From contig NZ_CP064686.1 in NCBI RefSeq assembly GCF_023100905.1, forward strand, positions 1,178,001 through 1,242,000: a stretch of DNA of 64,000 nucleotides, given 5' to 3'. The notes below the pieces were generated by a model, which saw nothing but the letters and a program-made list of their open reading frames with translations, had not been told where the DNA came from and did no database searches. This document shows positions 9,777 to 19,520 of the stretch, one piece after another; position 1 is the stretch's first letter, and each line of letters begins with the position of its first letter. The stretch comes from Bradyrhizobium sp. 4 (GTDB taxonomy: Bacteria; Pseudomonadota; Alphaproteobacteria; Rhizobiales; Xanthobacteraceae). The translations under genes and the position numbers were made by a program.

Positions 9777-11744
9777 ATGGATATCGCACGCACTGAAATT
9801 ATGAAGAATCGGTTTGCCGCGATGACAGAAGAGGCGGCCACAGTCGCCTTTCGTACAGCGCACACGACGTTCATCAAACAGACACAGGATTTCTCGGTAG
9901 CGCTTGCAAGCCCGAGTGGCGAGAGCTTCGCCATGCCGTTGTACACCGGTTCTGCCACCGGCACCGAGCGAACGCTCGCACCTTTCCTTCAGCATTATTC
10001 GGACATCGCCCCCGGGGATTTGCTGATTACCAATGACCCCTTCCATAGCGGTGGGCTTGTTACACATCAGATGGATATCTATCTGGCGCTGCCGCTGTTC
10101 TATGGCAAAGATCTGGTCGCGTTCGCTTGGTGCTTCATCCATTGCACGGACATCGGCGGCGCCGTGCCCGGGAGCGTCTCGCCAGACCTGCATGAATGTC
10201 ATCAGGAAGGCTTCCGGATTCGTCCCACCAAGCTGATACGCGGCGGGGTGATGAACGATGATCTTCGCAACTTCCTGCAAGATAACTCTCGAATCGGAGA
10301 CGCCCTCTGGGGTGATCTCGAAGCAATGATGGCCGGTTTGAGGGTGCTCGAACTGAGGATGAACGACCTTTGCGAGCGTGTCGGCGTGGTTGCCCTTCGC
10401 CAAGGGATCAACGACGTGATGGACTATGCGGAGGCAAAGGCACGATCTGTGATCGCCAAATTGCGCGACGGCGAGTATGAATTCTCCGATTATCTTGAGG
10501 GCAGCGGCACCAAAGATCCCGTGCATATTCATTGTCGGTTGCGCATTGCGGGCGATGAAGCGGAAATTGATTACACGGGTAGCGATCCCCAGGTGCAGGC
10601 CGCTTCAAACTTTATCACTGGGGGCATGCGTGCGCATTCATCTCTCTGTCTTGGGCTAACCAACTACATCTACTCAATCGAACCCTCCACTCCAGTGAAC
10701 AGTGGGGTTCTGCGACCAATGCGTAGTCATGCGCCCTCTGGTACGGTGATGAACGCGGAGTATCCCGCGGCCATGGGTAATCGCTGGATGACGGTTATGC
10801 GCTGCTACGACGCGCTGATGGGGTGTCTCAACCAAGCGGTTGATGGTGGCATTATCGCCAGCGGCGCAGGCCAAGCCGGCAATATCGCCGTTTCCTGGCA
10901 GGAACACAGCGGGCGGACGCGAGTGGAAGTGGTCGAACCATTCTCAGGCGGATCGGGGGGGCGCTACCGAGCCGACGGCGTGGATGCGACCGATACTCTG
11001 GTCAACTATTTGAAAAGTTCGCCCGTCGAGTATGTGGAAGCCGAAACCCCACTAGTAATCCGGCAGCATGCGTTAGTACCATCAAGTTTTGGCCATGGTC
11101 GTTATCGGGGTGGCGCTTCGGTATGCATCGAAGTTGAGTGTCAAGCCGCCCAGGCGAAAATTATGGTGCGTGGCTTGGATCGGTTCCGGTTTCAGCCTTG
11201 GGGCGTGCAGGGCGGCCATCCCGGCCGCAGCGGCGAGACTTGGTTGTTGCGTGGGGGTGAGAAAACGACCTTTGGTCGCGGTGGCGTGCTTTCAATGCAA
11301 CGAGGAGACCGGATACTAATGGTCTCGCCGTCGGGGGGCGGGTTTGGCGATCCGACGACGCGTCCCGCTGCTCTCGTTGTGGAGGATGTAACGAACGGCC
11401 TTCTAGATGAGGCAGAAGCAGCAGAAGTCTATGGCGTCATAGTCAAGTCGGGCATTCTTGATACACCGGCGACAACACGGCGCCGCGAGCAAATGGCTGC
11501 TACTCACACGTCAGTGCCTACCGTCACGCATGGGCATGGCCGTGGCGAGTATGAAGAGGTATGGCCAACCGAAGCGAGCGTCGCATTTGCAAATGCGGTG
11601 CTAAGGGCACCGGCTGGACTACGCACTGCGGTGCAGTGCGACGCTCGTGCCGCTTTAGCCGCGCGGCGGGCGCCCCTCAGCGCTTCCGTTGTGAGCGATA
11701 CCGTTGCTGATTTGGTCCGCGGCATTCAAGCGCCCCATGCCTAA
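9777..11744 (+). CDS. hyuB: Hydantoinase/oxoprolinase family protein, HyuB-type subunit
   Basis: The B subunit partner of the preceding HyuA, 655 residues. Family signatures include the N-terminal IMKNRFAAMTEEAATVAFRT-like stretch, DFSVALASPSGESFAM, the LITNDPFHSGG metal-binding-type segment, and a C-terminal PSGGGFGDPTTR that closes the conserved domain. The last 130 or so residues are less conserved. The gene starts 3 bases after hyuA, so the two are almost certainly co-translated. It is followed by a hairpin at 11815. Confidence 0.9.
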   Translation: MDIARTEIMKNRFAAMTEEAATVAFRTAHTTFIKQTQDFSVALASPSGESFAMPLYTGSATGTERTLAPFLQHYSDIAPGDLLITNDPFHSGGLVTHQMDIYLALPLFYGKDLVAFAWCFIHCTDIGGAVPGSVSPDLHECHQEGFRIRPTKLIRGGVMNDDLRNFLQDNSRIGDALWGDLEAMMAGLRVLELRMNDLCERVGVVALRQGINDVMDYAEAKARSVIAKLRDGEYEFSDYLEGSGTKDPVHIHCRLRIAGDEAEIDYTGSDPQVQAASNFITGGMRAHSSLCLGLTNYIYSIEPSTPVNSGVLRPMRSHAPSGTVMNAEYPAAMGNRWMTVMRCYDALMGCLNQAVDGGIIASGAGQAGNIAVSWQEHSGRTRVEVVEPFSGGSGGRYRADGVDATDTLVNYLKSSPVEYVEAETPLVIRQHALVPSSFGHGRYRGGASVCIEVECQAAQAKIMVRGLDRFRFQPWGVQGGHPGRSGETWLLRGGEKTTFGRGGVLSMQRGDRILMVSPSGGGFGDPTTRPAALVVEDVTNGLLDEAEAAEVYGVIVKSGILDTPATTRRREQMAATHTSVPTVTHGHGRGEYEEVWPTEASVAFANAVLRAPAGLRTAVQCDARAALAARRAPLSASVVSDTVADLVRGIQAPHA

Positions 11745-11814
11745 TCGAGACTCAGACGCTGGGTAGAAAACTCTATGCATCGTCGAGCTATTTAGGGCGA
11801 GCGATCAAGTTCTC

Positions 11815-11837
11815 GCGGCCTTCTCCATGAAGGCCGC
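11815..11837 (+). terminator. Hairpin after hyuB, possible terminator
   Basis: A perfect 9-base stem, GCGGCCTTC and GAAGGCCGC, with a 5-base loop, 71 bases after the hyuB stop. There is no clear T run behind it, so it may be an attenuating or mRNA-stabilising hairpin and not a full intrinsic terminator. The rest of 11745-12093 holds nothing recognisable. Confidence 0.5.
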
Positions 11838-12093
11838 TGGTCGTGATGACCTTCGGGGTTCTTCGCGCGGCGGCTTTGTGACTGACCTCTCATCTGTGCG
11901 ACACCACACTTACTCTATCGTTCAACGATGAAAACAGAACTCTCAGACCCATGTCTTCTGCGGCGGCCGCACCGCCTCCCTCAATCACCGTGATCCGAAC
12001 AAGAAAGAACATTCCTCCTTACTGGAAAGTCGGCTCCAACATCTTCACGATCATCGTGACGTTGTTCAGTCCGCGTTAGAAAGAACGACCAAC

Positions 12094-13707
12094 ATGAATG
12101 GCTTCCCGACGTTCCCGCGACCGTCCAATGAACCAGAGTTTGACTACCATGGCAATCCGAGTGCACGCGAGGAGCTTGAACGCCATCTGAACTCGCAGGA
12201 TGTTGTCGAAATTCCGGCTGTCGTCGGCGGTCGCCGGATCTTCTCCAATGATGTCCAAGAGGTCCGGGCGCCGCATGACCGAGGGCGTCTTCTCGCGCGT
12301 ATCCATCGCCCATCAGATACCGACGTCCGGGCTGCTATTGCGGATTCACTAAAAGCGGCACGGGAGTGGTCGGGTCTGCCGTTCGATAAGCGCGCGAGTG
12401 TATTTTTGAGAGCCGCCGAGATTGTCGCGCACGAGCGCCGTCATATGATGACGGCTGTCACAATGCTTGGGCAGAGCAAGACCATAGACCAGGCCGAACC
12501 AGATGCAGCAGGCGAACTAATTGACTTCATGCGCTTCAACGTGTTCGAGGCGCAAAAAATCTATACAAGCCAGCCGCTTACTGTGCCCAGCGCCGTGAAT
12601 CGCGCTGATTGGCGTCCGTTGGAGGGATTTGTATATGCGGTCAGTCCGTTCAATTTCACAGCAATCGGCGCTAACCTGTCCTGTGGTCCGGCGCTGATGG
12701 GAAACGTTTGCGTCTGGAAGCCATCAGACAAGTCCGTTTTAGCCAACTATCGCTTTTTTGAGATTCTGGAGCAGGCTGGCTTACCTCCGGGCGTCATAAA
12801 TTTTGTCCCGGGAGATCCGGCTAAGACGAGTAGCGTCGTGCTGGAGTCACCAGATCTCGCGGGCCTACATTTCACTGGATCCTCCCACGTTTTCAAGTCT
12901 CTATGGCGTTCAATCGGAACCAACATCGAACGCTATCGCACTTTCCCGCGTATGGTAGGAGAGACGGGCGGCAAGGACTTCCTCATCGCTCACCCCTCGA
13001 CGGATGCAGTTGCGGTCACAACCGCGTTGATCCGTGGTGCGTTTGAATATCAAGGTCAAAAATGTAGCGCTACTTCGCGCGCCTACATCCCTAAGAGCCT
13101 CTGGCCTGCAGTCAAATCGAATTTGCACGAGCGTATAGAGTTGCTTCAAACTGGCGATGTCGCGAACCGCGATACGTTTATGGGAGCTGTCATCGACGGC
13201 GCTTCCCATGACCGTCTAGCGACACGTATCGGGAAGGCGAAGGACGATACTCGTGCGCGCATTGTTTGCGGTGGCAAGTCGTGGACCGATCCGGGCTGGT
13301 TTGTCGAACCGACTGTGATCGAAGTGTTTGACCCAAAGCATGAGCTAATGTGCCATGAGCTGTTCGGACCAGTGCTGGCCGTCTTCGTTTACGACGATGC
13401 CGCGTGGGAGGAGACCTTGCGGCTCGTCGACTCTACCAGCGACTACGGGTTAACGGGTTCAATCTACTGCGTGGACCGCAAGGCTCTGCTTCAAGCCGAA
13501 ACCATTCTCGCTAACGCCGCAGGCAACCTTTACGTCAACTATAAGAGCGCAGGTGCGGTAACTGGACAGCAACCTTTCGGCGGCGCAAGGGCGAGTGGCA
13601 CGAACGACAAGGCAGGGTCCTGGATGAACCTTCTGCGGTGGACCTCTCCACGCGTCATAAAAGAGACGTACCTTCCTGAGGCAAGCTGGAGCTTTGCCGG
13701 CCGCTAG
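12094..13707 (+). CDS. L-glutamate gamma-semialdehyde (1-pyrroline-5-carboxylate) dehydrogenase-type enzyme
   Basis: An aldehyde dehydrogenase of 537 residues in the group-1 1-pyrroline-5-carboxylate dehydrogenase lineage. Features are the NAD-binding FNFTAIGANL/VWKPSDKS region, the general base E290 in MVGETGGKD, and the nucleophile C324 in GQKCSATSRA. It would oxidise glutamate semialdehyde to glutamate or a close analogue. In many proteobacteria this activity is fused into PutA, so a stand-alone copy next to HyuAB and a semialdehyde aminomutase-like enzyme points to a dedicated pathway. The product would be glutamate if the classical substrate is used. Confidence 0.85.
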   Translation: MNGFPTFPRPSNEPEFDYHGNPSAREELERHLNSQDVVEIPAVVGGRRIFSNDVQEVRAPHDRGRLLARIHRPSDTDVRAAIADSLKAAREWSGLPFDKRASVFLRAAEIVAHERRHMMTAVTMLGQSKTIDQAEPDAAGELIDFMRFNVFEAQKIYTSQPLTVPSAVNRADWRPLEGFVYAVSPFNFTAIGANLSCGPALMGNVCVWKPSDKSVLANYRFFEILEQAGLPPGVINFVPGDPAKTSSVVLESPDLAGLHFTGSSHVFKSLWRSIGTNIERYRTFPRMVGETGGKDFLIAHPSTDAVAVTTALIRGAFEYQGQKCSATSRAYIPKSLWPAVKSNLHERIELLQTGDVANRDTFMGAVIDGASHDRLATRIGKAKDDTRARIVCGGKSWTDPGWFVEPTVIEVFDPKHELMCHELFGPVLAVFVYDDAAWEETLRLVDSTSDYGLTGSIYCVDRKALLQAETILANAAGNLYVNYKSAGAVTGQQPFGGARASGTNDKAGSWMNLLRWTSPRVIKETYLPEASWSFAGR

Positions 13708-14026
13708 AAGGAAGGTTAATAGGACAAATAGAGACGTTCTTCGCTTCCAAAAATGAGCGTTCCATCTCTGAATAGCAAATCGTATGCTGACGGTTGGCGA
13801 TCATTCATGCACATCGCCATTCCTGCGCCGGACGACTCATGCTTGGGCCACCTCATTGGAGCCAGATTGCTTCCGCTCGTTTACTCATCAGCGGGCCAGC
13901 ATAATGCTGTCGTGCTCGGATGAGGAGACGCTGAATACTCAGAGGGCCCTCGCGGTCACCGCGCGATGGCGGAGCCGTGAGCCGCCTGGCCTCCTTCATT
14001 TCGTGAATTAATTGGAGATCGCTTTC
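13708..14026. other. Short gap, no recognised gene
   Basis: About 320 bases. A short open frame inside it has no ribosome site or family resemblance. A GGAG just before 14027 serves the next gene. Confidence 0.4.
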
Positions 14027-15574
14027 ATGGCTGAACGGCTCGAGCCGCAAATGACCGGCTTGGTAATCCGGCTCCATAAGGACGATAACATTGTCATTGC
14101 GCGCGTGGCGATCGCTGCAGGCACGGAGTTGCCTAGTGAAGGAATTGTAGCGAAAGACTGCGTAACGGCCGGTCAAAAGCTCGCTTCGAGCCCGATCAAG
14201 CGCGACGTAGAAATCCGCAAGTATAATGTAGTCATTGGTTTTGCGTCGGAAGACATTCCGGCCGGCGCCGTCATTCACAATGATAGCATCAAATTTCGCG
14301 AATTTGATCGAGACTATGCCCACTCCCGTGATTATCGTCCGGTTGAACTGCTTCCGCTAGCAAGCCGAGCGGTATTTCAAGGTATTGTCCGCCCGGACGG
14401 TCGCGTCGCGACTCGTAACTATATTGGCGTGATTTCAACGGTGAATTGCTCGGCGACTGCCGTCCATGGGATCGCGGACTGGTTCACTTCCGAGCGGTTA
14501 GCAGCATATCAAAACGTTGACGGCGTCGTGGCATTCGCGCATGCCATGGGTTGTGGCATGGAAATGACGGGAGAGCCGATGGATCTCCTGCGCCGAACGA
14601 TGGCGGGTTACATTCGCCATCCTAACCTCGCTGCAGTTCTGGTTGTCGGCCTGGGCTGCGAGCGCAACCAAGTCGCTGGACTGATGTCGTCGCAGAACCT
14701 TGAGATGGGGGCGAGCTTACGTACATTCACAATGCAAGAAGTCGGCGGTACACGGAAGACGATCGAAGCCGGCATCGCTGCTGTCAAAGAACTGCTCCCC
14801 GAGGTTGATCGCGCAAGGCGGACGACAGTGCCGGCCAGTCATCTCACTGTTGGACTCCAGTGTGGCGGCTCTGATGCATTTTCTTCCATTACGGCCAATC
14901 CATCATTGGGAGTAGCGGTCGACATCCTGATCCGTAATGGCGGCACTGCCGTTCTATCTGAAACTCCAGAGATTTATGGCGTAGAACACGTGCTCACGCG
15001 CCGCGCCGTGAGTCGCGAGGTGGGAGAAAAGTTGATTGAGCGCCTCCGCTGGTGGAAAGACGAATACACCGCCGGGCGCGACGTCCAAATCAACGGCGTC
15101 GTGAGTCCCGGCAATCAGATAGGCGGCCTTGCAAATATTCTTGAGAAATCGCTTGGCTCCGCAATGAAAGGAGGCACGAGCCCCTTAATGGCTGTCTACA
15201 GGTATGCAGAGCCCGTGTTAGAGCGCGGTCTTGTTTTCATGGATACGCCGGGGTTTGATCCAGTTTCCGCAACAGGGCAGGTCGCAGGCGGAGCAAATCT
15301 TATTGCCTTTACTACGGGACGAGGCTCCATGTTCGGAGCTAAGCCGTCGCCGTCTATAAAGCTGGCCAGTAACACCCCCATGTTTCGCCGGCTGGAGGAA
15401 GATATGGACGCCAATTGCGGTGAAATCCTTGACGGTACGGTCAGTGTACGGGAGATGGGCCAACGTATCTTCGACTTGATCCTGAGGACGGCCTCCGGCG
15501 TGCGTAGCAAGAGTGAGAATTTGAACGTCGGCCGATATGAGTTTGTACCCTGGCAGATTGGTGTAGTTGGGTGA
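14027..15574 (+). CDS. UxaA-family hydratase (altronate/galactarate dehydratase-like)
   Basis: A 515-residue UxaA-type enzyme. The first 90 or so residues form an SAF-like domain (DNIVIARVAIAAGTELP, followed by EDIPAGAVIH). The main domain has the GYVRP-like GIVRPDGRVATRNYIGV segment, CSATAVH, the HAMGCGM cluster and GLGCERNQ, which carry metal- or substrate-binding Cys/His residues. QCGGSDAFSSITANPS and FTTGRGSMFGAK follow in the C-terminal half. Enzymes of this family dehydrate sugar acids such as altronate or galactarate with iron; other members act on hydroxy-amino acids. ATG at 14027 follows GGAG by 9 bases. It ends the plus-strand catabolic block. Confidence 0.85.
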   Translation: MAERLEPQMTGLVIRLHKDDNIVIARVAIAAGTELPSEGIVAKDCVTAGQKLASSPIKRDVEIRKYNVVIGFASEDIPAGAVIHNDSIKFREFDRDYAHSRDYRPVELLPLASRAVFQGIVRPDGRVATRNYIGVISTVNCSATAVHGIADWFTSERLAAYQNVDGVVAFAHAMGCGMEMTGEPMDLLRRTMAGYIRHPNLAAVLVVGLGCERNQVAGLMSSQNLEMGASLRTFTMQEVGGTRKTIEAGIAAVKELLPEVDRARRTTVPASHLTVGLQCGGSDAFSSITANPSLGVAVDILIRNGGTAVLSETPEIYGVEHVLTRRAVSREVGEKLIERLRWWKDEYTAGRDVQINGVVSPGNQIGGLANILEKSLGSAMKGGTSPLMAVYRYAEPVLERGLVFMDTPGFDPVSATGQVAGGANLIAFTTGRGSMFGAKPSPSIKLASNTPMFRRLEEDMDANCGEILDGTVSVREMGQRIFDLILRTASGVRSKSENLNVGRYEFVPWQIGVVG

Positions 15575-15994
15575 ACTTGTTAGCAGGACTAGTTGATCTT
15601 CGGCGAAGGGCGCAGTAGTTGGGTTTCGATTGAAGTGACTTGGCGCCCCGGCTTGGCTCGGCTCGGCAGCCGCAACTAGCCTATGAGAACTGCACTGCCT
15701 CCCATTGAACCATTCACGCTTTTTGCTGGCGCTCATCACAACATGTTCAGTACTGTCGCGCCAAGAGGACGGCCGCTGTATGCCGCGCTTCTTCGCGCGA
15801 GATACATCAGCATGCGCAGCCGCGCCGTGAGTTGGAACTCGGTCCGAGCAGCCTTGCCCGGGCCAGCCGCTGGTCGAGATCGTGACGACAGGATCCCAGG
15901 TTTTCGCGTCGCTCCGGGCTGACGCCATCCGAAGAAGGGTATTATCTTCGCGGCGGGAATTCATTCCAGTCGGGAGAAAAAATCGGACTCGGAT
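15575..15994. other. Gap after the catabolic block
   Basis: No gene could be supported. Frames covering it on both strands look like chance reading frames in GC-rich DNA. It adjoins recombinase debris and is probably decayed mobile DNA. Confidence 0.4.
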
Positions 15995-16136
15995 CGGCCA
16001 GTCGATCAAGCGAGCCCATAGGCAAAGGCGCCTGCGTATGCGGGGTTCTTTAAGATCGCCGCGACAGCAGCCAGCGTCGCGCGCGTCCAGCGCACAAGTC
16101 GCCATCCCGATCACGACGCGGCAGTTTCAGGTCACG
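15995..16136 (-). pseudogene. Large serine recombinase, internal fragment
   Basis: On the minus strand the segment reads LKLPRRDRDGD and, after a one-base frame change, TLAAVAAILKNPAYAGAFAYG. This is the recombinase-domain signature of large serine recombinases. Stops follow at once and nothing N-terminal is attached. The fragment directly abuts the ISAzo13 piece. It may be the missing part of an enzyme like the one cut off at 1 kb, but on the opposite strand. Confidence 0.65.
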
Positions 16137-16404
16137 GTCGTTCAACGCTCGCATGACTTTGGCAACGGCTTGCGTCCGCCACCTGGCCTGCGGACCCGTT
16201 CTGGATCAAGCTCCTCACCACAGGCAACTCCGCGAGTGCCCGCCCGATGGTGCTACGGGCGACCCCGGTGGCCCGCGACACCGCGACAATGCCTCCATGG
16301 CCGGCCGTCAAGGCCTCCGCCGCCACAAAACGCCGCCGTCCGCGTTCGTCCAGCAAAGGATCGAGCGCCTCAAATCGCCCACGGATGGCCGATTCATCAA
16401 TCAC
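16137..16404 (-). pseudogene. ISAzo13-family transposase, N-terminal fragment
   Basis: The 90-residue frame opens with IRGRFEALDPLLDERGRRRF and continues with the helix-turn-helix-like segment AVSRATGVARSTIGRALAEL, typical of ISAzo13 transposase N-termini. The DDE catalytic part is absent. The usual protein is around 400-500 residues. Confidence 0.8.
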
Positions 16405-17739
16405 AAGCAGATGCTACAAGCATCATACCCGGACGGGAATCCCACCACTTGAAATCGCGAGCAAACGCAGATTCACTTATTCATGAGCGAGGCCTTACAA
16501 CCTGGTGGGACGTCGACTGCCGGATGTATACTACGGCTTGGCGCGCCAAGCGGCTCGGTGTGACCAGCTCGGACTTCATGAGGGATCTCCGCCAAAATCG
16601 CGGCGACGTCTTCGACGATCTGGCGTCGGAGCGCGGGCGTCAGCGTCAACAAAGAGCGGCTGGATCCATGCTCATGTGCGTCGGGACAATCCACTGTCGA
16701 TTAAAGGTCGAGTAGAGCCCTCCACACTCAGCTTAATCTGATTTGCTTCTTCTCCATAATATCCGATTGCGGTTGCTTGAATCAGAGGACTGCTTCCTGC
16801 GCGATACTCAGCTTCATACGAAGCGGGAATACCTCGGCCTCGCTGGCCGATCTTCCTGATCACTCGAAATGACCGGCCGCACAAAGAATGGTGAGGATCC
16901 CGAACCTCGACCATCTCCGGAATTATTCGTAAGGCTCACTATTGGGGACATTCCTCAATCCCCCTCGCTGTCCGGGATCGACTGGCGGCGCCCACAAGAG
17001 ACGTGGCGGTCCACATCGGTCGGGCGACGCGTTTTGCTGCGAATTGCGAAGGATGCGATTCCATGTCACGTGACCATCTCAATGCTTTCCACCAATCTTG
17101 CCGCCGCGTATGCCATAAACCTCGCGGAGCGCGCCGCACGCCTGAAAGCAGAAGAAGTCGCGACGAGCGCCGTCATTCTCAGCGGCACCTTAGGTTAATC
17201 GCGTCGGCAATCGACGACTGCGCAGCGTGTGGTCGTCTTCATACGAACGCCTGGGATGATGAATGATAGTGGCTCACACGCGAGTCATCGTTAGCCTGCA
17301 TCTATCGCGCTGATTGGAGGCTGGCTCTCCGACCTGAAGCTGCACATGCACCGCGGCATTAGCAACTGCTAAGCATCTGCCATGCTCATCGTGTCGGATG
17401 AGGTCCTAGGCGTCGACTAGGCAGCACGTTGTAGAGAACGTACGAGAGAAACGCGTACGATACGTACGGATATGAGGTGACAACAGCACGGCCGCAGAGC
17501 GGTTGCCTCCATTCGTCCGTTACGTACGAAGTTTCTCATTCAACACCGAACGCAATCTGTCAACGTAAGCGAGCGAGTTGCGGAATGATCCGTACCGCGA
17601 CGTTCACTGGTTTCAAGTTGCCAGTTGGCGTTCGAGGATCCCCTGCTGGTCGAGAATGATTTGGGGGCGGGGGCAGAGGTGAAGAGCTCTTCCGTAATGG
17701 GTGAGCCGTCATCTTGACCAGAGAATTTGGAGGACGTTT
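16405..17739. other. Degenerate region upstream of porin
   Basis: No intact gene is recognisable in 1.3 kb. A minus-strand frame near 16473-16694 has a helical LTPALRRQIVEDVAAILAEI stretch of unknown origin. The last 300 bases contain four CGTACG palindromes (listed separately) and presumably the porin promoter. Confidence 0.4.
17439..17528. repeat. Cluster of four CGTACG palindromes upstream of porin
   Basis: CGTACG occurs at 17439, 17454, 17463 and 17523; the third and fourth sit inside the longer TACGTACG. Four copies of a 6-base palindrome in 90 bases is far above chance. They lie 210-300 bases before the porin start, where an operator could be. No regulator is identified. Confidence 0.4.
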
Positions 17740-19260
17740 ATGAAGATGATGAAGAGCCTTTTGCTCGCTTCGGCGGCGGGACTAATCGCTGCAGGTGGGG
17801 TGCAGGCTGCCGACCTGCCTGTAAAGGCCAAAGCGATCGAATACGTGAAGATCTGTTCGCTATATGGCGCGGGATTCTACTACATTCCTGGCACTGACAC
17901 GTGCATCAAGCTCGGTGGGTATCTCCGCGCCGATACCGTGCTGGGCACGAGTAGCGACTTTGATGGTGCAACAAGCGGCGTGGCGGGTGCACGGAACCGG
18001 CTCAGCAATTATTATACTTGGCGAACCCGCCAGGATCTGCAGATCGATACGCGCACCGCGACCGAGTACGGAGTGGTCCGGACATTCGCTGAACTCGTTT
18101 TCACCTGGACCAGCGGCACCTATGCCGGTGCTGGCACAACTGCCGTAAACGGTTCGACCACTTACACGTCGTCGGTCGGTTCTGCCATCGCTGGTGGGTC
18201 GCTCGGTGTTTACTATGCCTTTATCCAGTTCGCCGGGTTTACATTTGGTAAGGCCGAGTCGCAGTTCAGAACTCCGTGGGGCTCATACGCCGCGAACAAT
18301 CTGGAAATGCCAGGAGCCGCTGGTTGGGATCCGGTGAATCAGGTCTCTTACACCGCCGATTTCGGTCAGGGCATTACGGCTTCTTTCTCACTCCAAGATC
18401 AGGTCGCAAACTACACGACCAACATTTGGAACGTGAGTGGCGCGACGGCCGCAGGTATTGCGACCGGGGCTTACGGTGCCAACGATATCGGCGGTTCGCG
18501 AGCTCCGGACCTTGTGGCGAGAGTCCGCGTCGACCAGGCTTGGGGGCTTTTCCAGGCGTCGTTCGCCGCGCATGACAACCACGCTGCCTACTATGGCGCC
18601 GACGAAACGACCGGTCATCCAGGCGACAAGTGGGGCTGGGCTGGACAAGTGGCGTTGTCCATCAAGAATCTTCCCACCGGTCCTGGTGACACGATCAACT
18701 TGACAGCCGTGTATACCAACGGGGCGAGCAGATACAACTTCGAGGACTTTATGCCCAGCACCTACGCGATGTACGGTGGTTCGGGTCTGGCTGGAGCATA
18801 TCAAAGTCTCGGCTTTGCTGGTGTCTCTGATTCCGTATTCGTCACGGGTGCCGGTCAGCAGCTAACCACGACGTACGGCTTCAACGGTGGCTACACCCAC
18901 AATTGGGATCCCTACTGGAATACGTCCGTCTTCGGCGCGTGGGCTGCTGTGCGGTACAACAACACGGCTAAGGGCTACATCTGCGGAGCGGTCGTCGCAA
19001 CTGTTGCTCTCTCGAGCGGTCTTGCCGGCTGCAATCCCGACTTTAATTACGCTGTTATCGGCACGAAGACGGGGTGGACGCCTGTCAAGAACCTGACGTT
19101 CACGGGCGAACTCGCGTACGTGATGCTCGATCAGAAATTTGCAAGCGGAAGCACCGTGACTCTTCCGCTGCAATCAGGGACCGCAAAGCCCGGAGCTGCC
19201 TACGAGCTCAAAGATCAGAACAGCCTCGTCCTGTTGCTCCGAGCTCAGCGCAGCTTCTAA
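17740..19260 (+). CDS. Rhizobiales-type outer-membrane porin (Porin_2 family)
   Basis: A 506-residue porin. The ATG at 17740 follows GGAGGA and gives a classical signal peptide (MKMMKSLLLASAAGLIAAGG, cleaved after the VQA motif). The mature start, ADLPVKAKAIEYVKICSLYG, and the YIPGTDTCIKLGGYLRAD block with two cysteines are hallmarks of alpha-proteobacterial Omp2b-like porins. The protein ends in F (AQRSF), the usual last residue for outer-membrane barrels. It would form a trimeric general diffusion pore. It is monocistronic with its own terminator. An upstream in-frame start at 17701 would displace the signal peptide. Confidence 0.93.
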   Translation: MKMMKSLLLASAAGLIAAGGVQAADLPVKAKAIEYVKICSLYGAGFYYIPGTDTCIKLGGYLRADTVLGTSSDFDGATSGVAGARNRLSNYYTWRTRQDLQIDTRTATEYGVVRTFAELVFTWTSGTYAGAGTTAVNGSTTYTSSVGSAIAGGSLGVYYAFIQFAGFTFGKAESQFRTPWGSYAANNLEMPGAAGWDPVNQVSYTADFGQGITASFSLQDQVANYTTNIWNVSGATAAGIATGAYGANDIGGSRAPDLVARVRVDQAWGLFQASFAAHDNHAAYYGADETTGHPGDKWGWAGQVALSIKNLPTGPGDTINLTAVYTNGASRYNFEDFMPSTYAMYGGSGLAGAYQSLGFAGVSDSVFVTGAGQQLTTTYGFNGGYTHNWDPYWNTSVFGAWAAVRYNNTAKGYICGAVVATVALSSGLAGCNPDFNYAVIGTKTGWTPVKNLTFTGELAYVMLDQKFASGSTVTLPLQSGTAKPGAAYELKDQNSLVLLLRAQRSF

Positions 19261-19305
19261 CAAACCTAGCAGAAGGAGAACCAAATCTAAGTTCGACCTC
19301 CAAGG

Positions 19306-19338
19306 AAGGCCTCCGGCATGCCCGCCGGGGGCCTTTTT
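19306..19338 (+). terminator. Intrinsic terminator of the porin gene
   Basis: A 10-base GC-rich stem (GGCCTCCGGC paired with GCCGGGGGCC, one G-U pair), a 6-base loop and TTTTT. It sits 46 bases after the porin stop. Confidence 0.85.
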
Positions 19339-19520
19339 ACATCTCACGTGAGTTTGGGCGAGCTGGTTGAGGAGACCGGTTGGTTTCAAGTCGGGCGACG
19401 ATGTTACTTAATCAGCGCGGAAGTCCTGCAATCGATCTCTCGCTGAGGGGCGGTCATCGACCTAAGCTGGGTCGAGTGGGAGAGGGGTCCAGCCATTCTT
19501 CCTGACCTCTACAAATTTGA

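Noticed and set aside
15218..16114. A 298-residue minus-strand open frame
   Set aside because: Most of it is antisense to the UxaA-family gene and to the gap; the only recognisable coding text in its upper end is in a different frame (serine recombinase scrap).
17600..17640. A sigma-54-like CTGGTTTCAAGTTGCC before the porin gene
   Set aside because: GG to GC spacing is one base short of the fixed spacing and the conserved CAC is absent.
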